Origin: Anaerolineales bacterium
GTDB taxonomy: Bacteria > Chloroflexota > Anaerolineae > Anaerolineales > Villigracilaceae
DNA length: 64,000 nt
Direction of reading: 5' to 3'
Assembly (NCBI GenBank): GCA_020634895.1
Contig: JACKAV010000005.1
Location: forward strand, 310,001-374,000
The stretch's first letter is position 1; each line of letters starts with the position of its first letter. The notes below the pieces were generated by a model. The model searched no databases. It was not told where the DNA came from and worked only from the letters and a program-made list of their open reading frames with translations. The position numbers and the translations under genes were made by a program. Shown piece after piece: positions 17,883 through 26,276 of this stretch.

Positions 17883-19835
17883 CTATTTTCCTCGCAAGTG
17901 GTACGGCACATTGATGATGACAATTCCCTCATGCCGTTTCAATTGACTGCGCAGTAAGTCTGCGGTGTTGGTGTGCAAAGCGGCAGTGATTCGGTTATCT
18001 GAAATAAACTCAGGCACAATAATGGTAAGGGTTTCACCGGGCTGTCGGCGTGAAGAAATCTCAGTAATATATTCCAGCATAGGTTCGAGGAAGAGACGGT
18101 AGGGTGAGTTTAGCATCACCATGCGGACGCCATCTCCCCACATTTCCCATTTTTTGCGTACTTTCTCTGCCTCAGCAGGTTCAACAGCTACATGAACAAC
18201 AGTTACATCATCCGACAGCATGCGCGCATAGCGCAAAGCAGCCAGTGTACCCTGATGTACGCCGCTTACTGGCATAATGATTCGATGACGATTCTTGTGT
18301 GGAGGGATTGCACCAAAATTGTCGAGTGATAGGTTGTTTGCAACCTTTTTATAGTGATGATGGATCGAAAAGAAAATGGTGACCAGTACTGGAGTCAGGA
18401 TCAGGACGACCCATGCGCCTTCTCTGAACTTGGTCACTGCAAAAACGACCATGACCACAGCCGTACAAAGCGAGCCAAAGCCGTTGATGACCATGCGGGT
18501 TTTCCATCCTTTTTCAAATTTGAGCACTGACCCCGGTTCCACGATCTCTTCGCCCGGCTTCAAGTGACCGATCTTCCACCAACGGCGAGCCATGCCCGCC
18601 TGAGATAAAGTAAAGGAAAGGAACACGCCAATTGCATATAAAGGAATAAGCCTTGTTACGCTTGCTTGAAAAATAATGATGAGGAACGAGGCGATCACAG
18701 CCAGAGTCATGATGCCGCGTGAATAGACGAGGCGGCTGCCGCGATAGGTTAACTGGCGCGGGAGGAAACCATCCCCGGCATGAAGCGCACCAAGCCGTGG
18801 AAAATCCGCAAAGGCGGTATTAGCTGCCATGATGAGGATGACGGTCGTGCCTGAGATTAGCATGTAATACAACAAGCCTCTGCCGTCAAAGATGGTGCGT
18901 GCCAATTGCGAAATGACGGTCTCTTCTTCTGAAAAAACGGCTTGTACTTTTCCCGTCAAGAAAGATAAACCAAGAAAGAGCGAACCAAGGATCACCGACA
19001 TCCAGACCAGGGTGATGCCAGCATTTCTGCTGCGTGGTTCTTTGAAGGCAGTGATACCGTTCGAGATCGCCTCCACGCCTGTGAGGGCGGTGGTGCCGTT
19101 AGCGAAGGCATGTAACAAGATGAACGGGGTGATGACCGAAATAATGTTGTGCGCTTCAAAATGCGGCGGGTCGATCACGGCTCCCAGAGACCCGGCGAAG
19201 AAACGATACATCCCGTATCCAACGGTCAGCACCATGATCACAACGAAGAAGTAAGTTGGAATGGCGAATGCGGTACCTGACTCTTTCACACCTCGCAGAT
19301 TGATAAGCATGATGAGCAAGACCGCTGCAACCGCGATCCAAACGCGATATTCAAACAAGTTTGGATATGCTGAAACGATCTGGGCAACGCCAGAGGATAC
19401 CGACACGGAAACGGTCAGGATGTAATCGGTGAGCAAAGCAGCGCCAGCAGTTTGAGCGGGCAATTCGCCAAGGTTATCACGCGCCACAATGTAAGCACCG
19501 CCGCCGCCCGGATAGGCATGGATGGTCTGTTCGTACGAGATGGTCACAATTGCCAGCAAGGTGATGATGGCAATTGAGATCGGGAAAAGATAGCCATATG
19601 CTACTGTCCCTGCGGCGGCGATGACGCCGAGAATTTCCTGCGTGGCATACGCCGTGGACGATAGTGCATCTGACGCAAAAACCGCCAGCCCCACGGCTTT
19701 GCCAATGGTCTGGTGTGGCGCGTCGGCTGTAGATAATGGTCTGCCGATAAAAAAGGATCGAAATGTACGTTGGGGCGTGTGGGTTGTTTCCCGCTCAATA
19801 ATGGGGGATTGGGCACTTTCACTGCTATTGATCAT
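17883..19835 (-). CDS. APC-superfamily permease, KimA-like potassium importer
   Basis: I start at ATG 19835 (MINSSESAQSPIIE, AGGAG upstream); a TTG 33 bases earlier is possible. The 650-aa protein has a short cytoplasmic head, then about 12 membrane helices with the APC core (VFASDALSSTAYATQEILGV; AYPGGGGAYIVARDNLG; NLRGVKESG) and a C-terminal cytoplasmic USP-like domain (IIMPVSGVHQGTLAALRYA). This layout matches KimA/YdaO-type K+/H+ symporters, which import potassium. The link to kdpE just upstream and a shared upstream repeat box support a potassium role; by sequence alone an amino-acid permease cannot be excluded. Confidence 0.8.
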   Translation of the reverse strand: MINSSESAQSPIIERETTHTPQRTFRSFFIGRPLSTADAPHQTIGKAVGLAVFASDALSSTAYATQEILGVIAAAGTVAYGYLFPISIAIITLLAIVTISYEQTIHAYPGGGGAYIVARDNLGELPAQTAGAALLTDYILTVSVSVSSGVAQIVSAYPNLFEYRVWIAVAAVLLIMLINLRGVKESGTAFAIPTYFFVVIMVLTVGYGMYRFFAGSLGAVIDPPHFEAHNIISVITPFILLHAFANGTTALTGVEAISNGITAFKEPRSRNAGITLVWMSVILGSLFLGLSFLTGKVQAVFSEEETVISQLARTIFDGRGLLYYMLISGTTVILIMAANTAFADFPRLGALHAGDGFLPRQLTYRGSRLVYSRGIMTLAVIASFLIIIFQASVTRLIPLYAIGVFLSFTLSQAGMARRWWKIGHLKPGEEIVEPGSVLKFEKGWKTRMVINGFGSLCTAVVMVVFAVTKFREGAWVVLILTPVLVTIFFSIHHHYKKVANNLSLDNFGAIPPHKNRHRIIMPVSGVHQGTLAALRYARMLSDDVTVVHVAVEPAEAEKVRKKWEMWGDGVRMVMLNSPYRLFLEPMLEYITEISSRRQPGETLTIIVPEFISDNRITAALHTNTADLLRSQLKRHEGIVIINVPYHLRGK

Positions 19836-19894
19836 ACTGAAAAGATTCTCCTGGGAAGCGGAACGCAAAATAGGGCATGTTCCAAACAGAAGGA

Positions 19895-19965
19895 GTCTAT
19901 TCAGTTGTCAGTCAAATTGGTGTTAAGAAGGTATCAAGAGGGGTCAAGAAAAGGTCAAGATTTCA
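19895..19965 (-). promoter_or_regulatory. Putative KdpE box upstream of the KimA-like gene (five phased repeats)
   Basis: On the minus strand the hexamers CTTGAC, CTTGAC, CTTGAT, CTTAAC and TTTGAC occur at intervals of 11, 10, 11 and 11 bp, about one helical turn each, as expected for an OmpR-family dimer array. The same arrangement is found before the kdp operon at 28243-28306. The array lies 60 to 130 bp upstream of the start codon and partly in the kdpE 3' flank. Confidence 0.7.
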
Positions 19966-19970
19966 TCAAT

Positions 19971-20657
19971 TTAGACTTTCAACCGATACCCCACCCCCGG
20001 CTCGGTGTGGATGTAGGTCGGGCGCGATGGGTCGGGTTCGATCTTCCCCCGTAAATTGCTAATGTTAACCCGCAGAATGTGCATGTCATCGTAGCCGTCG
20101 CCCCACACCTGTCGCAGGAGTTGATGATGGGTAATAACCTTGCCCGCGTGCGTTACCAAAACTTTTAACAAGTCATATTCCGTTGGCGTGAGTTGGATTT
20201 CTTTTTCATTGACCATGACCAGGCGACGGGCAAGATCCACGCTTAAGCCTTTGGACTCAAACACCGGTTCATTCACCGCTGACGATTGTTTGCGCAACGC
20301 GACTCTCATCCTCGCTAGAAGCTCGCCCGTGCCGAACGGTTTGGTGAGGTAGTCATCCGCACCTGCGTCGAGCGCGGCGATCTTATCCTGCTCGGCTTCG
20401 CGGACGGATAAGATAATGATGGGCGTCTGACTCCACTCACGCAGGCGGCGCGTCACTTCGATGCCGTCAATGTCGGGCAATCCCAGATCAAGGATGATCA
20501 TATCAGGGCGGTGACTGAGCACGGCTTGCAGTGCTTCTTCTCCTAACGCAGATTCGTACACGGTGAAGCCTTGTGCGCTCAATGCTGCACGCAAATAGCG
20601 CCGAATGGGCGCTTCATCATCCACGACCAGAATGCGTTGATTGGTGGTTGTCGTCAT
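19971..20657 (-). CDS. kdpE: KdpE response regulator
   Basis: A 228-aa OmpR-family regulator: receiver domain with phosphorylatable Asp in MIILDLGLPDIDG, the conserved Lys in DDYLTKPFGTGE, and a winged-helix output domain (LTPTEYDLLKVLVTHAGKVI, GYDDMHILRVNISNLRGKIE, VGYRLKV). It is the partner of KdpD, whose TGA overlaps its ATG by four bases. In known systems KdpE activates kdpFABC under potassium limitation. The phased repeat arrays at 19895 and 28243 are its likely targets. Confidence 0.95.
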   Translation of the reverse strand: MTTTTNQRILVVDDEAPIRRYLRAALSAQGFTVYESALGEEALQAVLSHRPDMIILDLGLPDIDGIEVTRRLREWSQTPIIILSVREAEQDKIAALDAGADDYLTKPFGTGELLARMRVALRKQSSAVNEPVFESKGLSVDLARRLVMVNEKEIQLTPTEYDLLKVLVTHAGKVITHHQLLRQVWGDGYDDMHILRVNISNLRGKIEPDPSRPTYIHTEPGVGYRLKV

Positions 20658-23314
20658 ATGCTCAATGGTAATTCAACTTCCAAAATTGTGCCGCCGCCTT
20701 CACGGTTTTTGGCGCAGACTTCGCCGCCATGCGCTTCGACAATGCCCTTGCTGATGGAGAGTCCCAGCCCCGTGCCGCTGACACTCTCAGGGCGTTGGAC
20801 TCGGTAGAATTTGTCAAAGACGCGGGAAAGGTCCTCGGACGGAATCCCAGCTCCACGGTCCAGAATTTGGAGGCGGGCTTTTGAGTCATCCAACGAAGCG
20901 GTCACTTCGATCAACGAATTCTGCGGCGAGTACTTGATGGCATTCTCCAAAAGATTGACAATGACCTGCGCCATGAGCGTGAAGTCCATTGGCAAGAGCG
21001 GGAAGTTTGCAGGTACATCCACTATGATGTGATTCTTTTCGGCGCGTTTGCCCAACTGTTCGAGGGCAGTGCCGACCAGATCCTGCACATCACAAGGTTC
21101 AAGGTGCAATTTGATCGCGCCGCTTTCGATGCGTGTCATATTCAGAAGATTTCCCACCAGACGATTGAGCCGATCTGCTTCGCCGCGTGCGTTTTCGATC
21201 AGCGTATTGCGGGTTGGTTCATCGATCTTTACATCTTTTTCATCGAGCGCAGAGAGAGCGCCTGTGATGGCAACCAGTGGTGTGCGCAGGTCATGCGAAA
21301 TGGAGTTGAGCAAAGTGTTCTGCAATTTCTCTGCCGATTGCAGCAATGCGATCTGACGATTCTGTTCTTCAAGTTGTGCGCGTTCGATGGCTTGCGCGCC
21401 TTGGTTGGCAAAGGCTTCCATCAATCGGCGCTGCGCGGATGTGAGGTCTAAGTTGGAGGTGCTTGGCTTGCCAATGCCTAACACGCCCACTACACCTTTG
21501 GATGTTTTGAGCGGCAGGTATCGCAACTGCGCCGCAGGCAGGGTATTGGTGTGCCGTCCTGCGGGTTCCGCGTGACGGTACACCCAATCTGCCACGGCTT
21601 GCTCTTCTTCGTTCAAGGTCATTTCTTTGCTGAGCGCACGCGTAACGAGATGATTATTTTCTGGCAGCAGCACCGCGATATTACGGCTAAAGGTCTGCTC
21701 CATATGTTTTTGCAGGACAGACAAAATGGTCTCGATGTCGGCGGCGGATGCGAGGTCGCGGCTGAGATCATATAGCTCTGCCGTTTCCGCCTCACGCTCA
21801 CGCGCCGCCTGTGCCTGCTCGCTCGCCCGAGCCGTCAACTGGCTGATGACCACTCCCACCAAAAACAAACCGATGAAGGTGATGATGTATTCAGTATCCG
21901 ATACTGTAAATGTAAAGAAGGGATGTACAAATAGAAAATCGAAGGTCAACACGCCCAGTAATGATGCAAAGATGGCAGGTCCACGCCCAAGATAGACAGC
22001 GGCAAAAACGACCGCCAGCAGATACACCATAACGAGATTGGTCGCTTCGATGCGCCCGCCGATCAACATGCCTGCGCCAGTTGCCAGCGCCACCAAAAAC
22101 AGACTCCACAAATAACGGTTGATCGGGCTATGCAAGCGCAGCGGGTTTTCTTCTGCGGGAACTGAGGGTTTGTCGGCGCTGGTCACCACATACACATCAA
22201 TATCACCGCTCTGATGGATAAGTTTATCCACCAGGGAACCGCGGATCAATTCCTGCCAGCGCGGGCGCAGTGGTTTACCTGCCACGATCTTGGTGATATT
22301 GTTCTTGTGAGCAAACTCAATGATGGTCTCTGAAACCGCATCCATCGAATTGCTGGTAGATAACGTGTAAGACCGTGCGCCCAATTCTTCTGCCAATTGC
22401 AAAATGCTCGCTACACGGTCTCGCTTTTCTGGTGACATGGAAGCGAACTGCGGCGTTTCCACATATAGCGCGATCCATTCGGCGTTGAGTTCATCGGCAA
22501 GCCGCCGCGTGGTGCGGACGAGTCTCTCGCTCAACGGGCTGGGACTGATGCACACCAACAAACGTTCACTCGCCGCCCAAATGCCTTGAATGGCGCGGGT
22601 CTGCATGTAGGCACGCATTTGGTCATCCACGCGTTCGGCGGCTCGGCGCAAAGACATCTCGCGTAAGGCGGTCAGATTCCCCTTGCGGAAAAATTTTTGG
22701 ATCGCCCGCGCCGCCTGATCGGGAACATAAACCTTGCCCTCTTGCAAACGCGCAAGCAACTCGTCGGGCGGCAGGTCGATCACTTCGATCTCGGCGGCTT
22801 CATCGATCACGCGGTCTGGTACCGTCTCGCGGACAATGACTCCCGTCACTTGTGCCACGATGTCGTTCAGACTTTCAAGGTGCTGGATGTTGAGCGTGGT
22901 GTACACGTCAATGCCCGCCGCGAGAATCTCCTGCACATCCTGATAACGTTTGGCATGACGCGAGCCTGGCGCGTTGGTGTGCGCAAACTCATCCACCAAA
23001 ACAAGTTGTGGATGGCGTGCAATAACACCATCCACATCCATTTCAGGCAGGGTCACATTGTGATAATCCACCTGCTTGCGCGGCAAAACTTCCAAATCTT
23101 CTACAAGTTCTTCCGTCTCAACGCGTTTATGAGTTTCAATATAACCCACCACCACATCCACGCCCTGAAGTTTGCGCTGGTGCGCGGCTTCGAGCATGGC
23201 GTAGGTTTTGCCCACGCCCGCCACATAGCCAAGAAATATCTTGAGCCGTCCACGCCTGGTTTCTTCGGCTTGGATGTTTTTCAAAAGTTCATCAGGGTTG
23301 GGGCGTTTGTCCAT
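20654..23314 (-). CDS. kdpD: KdpD sensor histidine kinase
   Basis: From ATG 23314, 886 aa. N-terminal KdpD domain with P-loop (FLGYVAGVGKTYAM, residues about 29-42) and LVDEFAHTNAPGSRHAKRYQDV; a USP-like domain (about 250-370); four membrane helices (about 400-495); a GAF-like region; HisKA with phosphorylated His in SISHDLRTPLVAITG; and HATPase (VNLLENAIKYS, GLGLSISKGIVEAHGG). This is the complete canonical KdpD order. It senses potassium limitation and phosphorylates KdpE. It follows kdpC with a gap of only a few bases. Confidence 0.95.
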   Translation of the reverse strand: MDKRPNPDELLKNIQAEETRRGRLKIFLGYVAGVGKTYAMLEAAHQRKLQGVDVVVGYIETHKRVETEELVEDLEVLPRKQVDYHNVTLPEMDVDGVIARHPQLVLVDEFAHTNAPGSRHAKRYQDVQEILAAGIDVYTTLNIQHLESLNDIVAQVTGVIVRETVPDRVIDEAAEIEVIDLPPDELLARLQEGKVYVPDQAARAIQKFFRKGNLTALREMSLRRAAERVDDQMRAYMQTRAIQGIWAASERLLVCISPSPLSERLVRTTRRLADELNAEWIALYVETPQFASMSPEKRDRVASILQLAEELGARSYTLSTSNSMDAVSETIIEFAHKNNITKIVAGKPLRPRWQELIRGSLVDKLIHQSGDIDVYVVTSADKPSVPAEENPLRLHSPINRYLWSLFLVALATGAGMLIGGRIEATNLVMVYLLAVVFAAVYLGRGPAIFASLLGVLTFDFLFVHPFFTFTVSDTEYIITFIGLFLVGVVISQLTARASEQAQAAREREAETAELYDLSRDLASAADIETILSVLQKHMEQTFSRNIAVLLPENNHLVTRALSKEMTLNEEEQAVADWVYRHAEPAGRHTNTLPAAQLRYLPLKTSKGVVGVLGIGKPSTSNLDLTSAQRRLMEAFANQGAQAIERAQLEEQNRQIALLQSAEKLQNTLLNSISHDLRTPLVAITGALSALDEKDVKIDEPTRNTLIENARGEADRLNRLVGNLLNMTRIESGAIKLHLEPCDVQDLVGTALEQLGKRAEKNHIIVDVPANFPLLPMDFTLMAQVIVNLLENAIKYSPQNSLIEVTASLDDSKARLQILDRGAGIPSEDLSRVFDKFYRVQRPESVSGTGLGLSISKGIVEAHGGEVCAKNREGGGTILEVELPLSI

Positions 23315-23319
23315 CAAAA

Positions 23320-23883
23320 TTATTGTATCCCATCGAGTGCAAGATTCAACAAGAGGACATTGACTCGCGGCTCGCCAAAGATTCCAAACTGACGCCCTTC
23401 GGTATATTTCTCTACCAGGGATGTAACTTCCGCCTCACTCCACCCGCGAGCGGATGCCACACGAGAGACCTGATACAACGCCGCAGCCACGCTGATGTGC
23501 GGGTCGAGTCCGCTGGCAGAGGCAGTGACCAAGTCCACAGGAATCGGGAGCGGGTTGTTCGGGTCAACAGCTTGGAGCGCATCTATTCGTGCTTGGACGA
23601 TTTCTTCCAATGACGGATTCATCGGTCCATAGTTGGAGCCAGAGGAAGCGGCAGCATTGTATCCCGTGGCAGAAGGACGACCCCAAAAATATTTCGGATC
23701 ATCGAACTGCTGACCGATGAGTTCGGAGCCGTAGGTTTTACCGTCAATCACAACGAGACTTCCATTCGCTTGATGCAGAAAGAGGACTTGGGCAAGTCCT
23801 GTCACAGTGAGTGGATAGATCACACCAGTAATAATGGTAAACAATGCCAGCAACGTGATCGCTGGACGAAGTTGTGCTTTCAT
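23320..23883 (-). CDS. kdpC: KdpC, potassium-transporting ATPase subunit C
   Basis: From ATG 23883 (MKAQLRPAITLLALFTIITG), 187 aa: a single N-terminal membrane helix then the extracytoplasmic domain with the family signatures YFWGRPSATGYNAAASSGSN, DLVTASASGLDPHIS and LNLALDG. KdpC is the small essential subunit of the P-type K+ pump. Its ATG overlaps the TGA of the small membrane protein upstream (ATGA), so the two are translationally coupled. Confidence 0.95.
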   Translation of the reverse strand: MKAQLRPAITLLALFTIITGVIYPLTVTGLAQVLFLHQANGSLVVIDGKTYGSELIGQQFDDPKYFWGRPSATGYNAAASSGSNYGPMNPSLEEIVQARIDALQAVDPNNPLPIPVDLVTASASGLDPHISVAAALYQVSRVASARGWSEAEVTSLVEKYTEGRQFGIFGEPRVNVLLLNLALDGIQ

Positions 23884-24050
23884 GAAAAGACTCCAGAGGT
23901 GAGCAGCAACGTCCATGCGATGGTGAACATGAAAAGCCACGGGCGCATAGGGACGGGAATGTGCAAGGTGTTGGGCGCAACACTGGCAGCCGCAAGCCCA
24001 GCCGTGGAAAGTATGCCAACAAGTTTGGAAGGGGAAAGTTTTGTTTTCAT
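23880..24050 (-). CDS. Small two-helix membrane protein between kdpB and kdpC
   Basis: From ATG 24050 (MKTKLSPSKLVGILSTAGLA), with a CAGGAG ribosome site, a 56-aa product with two predicted membrane segments (LVGILSTAGLAAASVAP and WLFMFTIAWTLLLTSGVF). It is inserted between kdpB and kdpC and overlaps kdpC by four bases. It is not KdpF, which is present separately at 28034-28126. I know no named subunit at this position; it may be an assembly or regulatory peptide of the pump. Small hairpins lie just upstream (24075-24107). Confidence 0.75.
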   Translation of the reverse strand: MKTKLSPSKLVGILSTAGLAAASVAPNTLHIPVPMRPWLFMFTIAWTLLLTSGVFS

Positions 24051-24091
24051 TTTTACTCCTGAGTTCTTAGTGGGCACGCTTGAAGCGTGAC

Positions 24092-26176
24092 CTACACAAG
24101 GTGTAGCGCCACCAACAACATATCAATAACCTTGATCCCGATGAACGGCACGAGCAGACCGCCGAGACCGTAGATCAGGAGATTGTCGCGTAAGAGTTGT
24201 GCCGCCCCAACCGCTCGATACGGCACACCGCGCAATGCAAGCGGAATCAGCGCAATGATGATGAGCGCGTTGAAGATCACCGCCGACATAATGGCGCTTT
24301 CTGGCGTGGCAAGGCGCATGATGTTGAGCGCGTTCAATTGCGGATACGTGCTGGCGAAGGCGGCTGGGATGATGGCAAAGTATTTGCTCACGTCATTAGC
24401 GAGACTGAAGGTGGTCAAAGCTCCGCGAGTCATCAGCAGTTGTTTGCCGATCTCCACGATCTCGATTAACTTGGTCGGGTTGCTGTCCAAGTCCACCATG
24501 TTGGCGGCTTCGCGCGCGGGCTGCGTGCCTGTGTTCATCGCCACGGCAACGTCGGCTTGAGCGAGGGCGGGCGCGTCATTGGTGCCGTCGCCTGTCATGG
24601 CAACCAAGCGTCCGCCCGTTTGATATTCACGGATGAGTTTGAGTTTGGCTTCGGGCGTGGCTTGCGCGAGAAAATCGTCCACACCTGCTTCGGCGGCGAT
24701 GGCAGCAGCCGTCAGCGGATTGTCGCCTGTGATCATCACGGTCTTGATACCCATCTTGCGCAATTGCGCGAAGCGTTCCTTCATGCCGCCTTTGACGATG
24801 TCTTTCAAGTGAATGACTCCCAGCGCCTTGTTGTCGCGAGTCACTACCAGCGGAGTCCCCCCGGCTCGGGCAATGGAATCCACTGTCGGCTTGAGGTTTG
24901 AGGCGACGCCGTTTCCATTGGATTGAATCAATCCGATCATCGTATCAGGCGCGCCTTTTCTAATTTGAGTTCCGTTGAAGTCAACTCCACTCATACGCGT
25001 TTGCGCGGTGAAGGGAATAAAGTGCATACCGTCTACGGTGTGACCGCGCAGACCAAATTTTTCTTTGGCAAGCACCACGATGGAACGACCTTCGGGAGTC
25101 TCGTCGGCAAGGGATGCGAGTTGTGCGGCTTCGGCAAGTTCGTTGGTATTGGAGCCATTGACTGGTATGAACTCGACCGCTTGACGATTGCCGAGAGTAA
25201 TGGTGCCCGTCTTGTCGAGCAGGAGAACATCCACATCGCCCGCCGCTTCAACGGCGCGACCCGACATGGCAATGACGTTGCGCTGGATCATTCTGTCCAT
25301 GCCCGCGATGCCGATGGCAGAAAGCAAGCCGCCGATAGTGGTGGGGATGAGACATACGAGCAGTGCGATGAGCACAGTGATGGTGATGGGCGTGCCGCTG
25401 CCGCTGGCATCCACGCTGTAAATGGAATACGGCAGCAGTGTGGCGCAGACGACGAGAAAGATGATAGTGAAACCCGCCAACAAAATATTGAGCGCAATTT
25501 CGTTGGGTGTCTTCTGGCGTTTCGCGCCTTCGACCATGCTGATCATGCGGTCGAGAAATCCCTGCCCAGGGTCGGCACTGACGCGGATGATGAGCCAGTC
25601 GGAAAGGAGCCGCGTGCCGCCTGTGACAGCGGAACGATCACCGCCCGCCTCACGCACAACGGGAGCTGATTCGCCCGTCACAGCGCTTTCATCCACCGAA
25701 GCGATTCCAACGACGATCTCTCCGTCGGCGGGGAGAATATCGCCAGCCACGACAAGATATAAATCGCCTTTTCGCAATGTTGTTGACGAAACAATTTCAT
25801 GCTCAACGTTCGCGCCCTCAACCTGCAAACTTTCCACTTTCAACTTTCCAACTTTCTTCGCGGGCGTATCTTGTCTTGCCTTACGCAAGGACTCGGCTTG
25901 CGCCTTGCCGCGTCCCTCTGCTACGGCTTCGGAAAAATTGGCGAACAAGACCGTGAACCACAGCCACAAAGCAATTGCACCGATGAACCCTACGGGCGCT
26001 TCGCCTTGACCGATCAGGGATTGAATCCACAACAGGGTGGTGAGCACGCTGCCCACTTCCACCACGAACATGACAGGGTTGCGCACCATCCAGCGTGGGT
26101 TGAGTTTGATAAAAGATTCCAGCACAGCGCGTTGGTACATCTCGCGGCGGGCTTGGGTTTTGTTTTTAGTAGTCAT
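24092..26176 (-). CDS. kdpB: KdpB, P-type ATPase catalytic subunit
   Basis: From ATG 26176 (MTTKNKTQARREMYQRAVLE), 694 aa. P-type ATPase features: actuator motif DESAVTGESAPVV, phosphorylation motif LLLDKTGTITLGN (near residue 320), nucleotide-domain text EGRSIVVLAKEKFG, and the hinge TGDGTNDAPALAQADVAVAM. It drives K+ uptake through KdpA by ATP hydrolysis. Between the SLRKAR and LRKGDLY motifs of the actuator region there is an unusual stretch KKVGKLKVESLQVEG encoded by a tandem low-complexity repeat (25817-25857), making this linker longer than in E. coli KdpB. Confidence 0.95.
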   Translation of the reverse strand: MTTKNKTQARREMYQRAVLESFIKLNPRWMVRNPVMFVVEVGSVLTTLLWIQSLIGQGEAPVGFIGAIALWLWFTVLFANFSEAVAEGRGKAQAESLRKARQDTPAKKVGKLKVESLQVEGANVEHEIVSSTTLRKGDLYLVVAGDILPADGEIVVGIASVDESAVTGESAPVVREAGGDRSAVTGGTRLLSDWLIIRVSADPGQGFLDRMISMVEGAKRQKTPNEIALNILLAGFTIIFLVVCATLLPYSIYSVDASGSGTPITITVLIALLVCLIPTTIGGLLSAIGIAGMDRMIQRNVIAMSGRAVEAAGDVDVLLLDKTGTITLGNRQAVEFIPVNGSNTNELAEAAQLASLADETPEGRSIVVLAKEKFGLRGHTVDGMHFIPFTAQTRMSGVDFNGTQIRKGAPDTMIGLIQSNGNGVASNLKPTVDSIARAGGTPLVVTRDNKALGVIHLKDIVKGGMKERFAQLRKMGIKTVMITGDNPLTAAAIAAEAGVDDFLAQATPEAKLKLIREYQTGGRLVAMTGDGTNDAPALAQADVAVAMNTGTQPAREAANMVDLDSNPTKLIEIVEIGKQLLMTRGALTTFSLANDVSKYFAIIPAAFASTYPQLNALNIMRLATPESAIMSAVIFNALIIIALIPLALRGVPYRAVGAAQLLRDNLLIYGLGGLLVPFIGIKVIDMLLVALHLV
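25817..25857 (-). repeat. Tandem gttgaaagt-like low-complexity repeat inside kdpB
   Basis: The minus strand reads repeated ggaaagttgaaagt units that encode KVGKLKVESLQVE. It stays in frame and lengthens a variable loop of KdpB. Such KLKVESLKVE-type inserts are dispersed repeats rather than conserved protein sequence. Confidence 0.55.
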
Positions 26177-26203
26177 AGTAATTCCATTTTCTAAACACAA
26201 AGG

Positions 26204-26270
26204 ACACGAAGGTCACCAAGGAAAACCTTTGTAATACCTTTCTCCTTTGTGTACTTTGTGACCTTCGTGT
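26204..26270. repeat. 13-bp stem hairpin between kdpA and kdpB
   Basis: Arms 26204-26216 and 26258-26270 are perfectly complementary (acacgaaggtcac), with a 41-base loop that itself contains more aaagg text. It fills almost all of the 100-bp kdpA-kdpB gap. It may tune relative expression of the two subunits or be a dispersed intergenic repeat. Confidence 0.6.
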
Positions 26271-26276
26271 TTAATA

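Noticed and set aside
22697..23392. 231-codon plus-strand frame opposite kdpD
   Set aside because: Antisense to the conserved KdpD sensor domain; no ribosome site or family resemblance.
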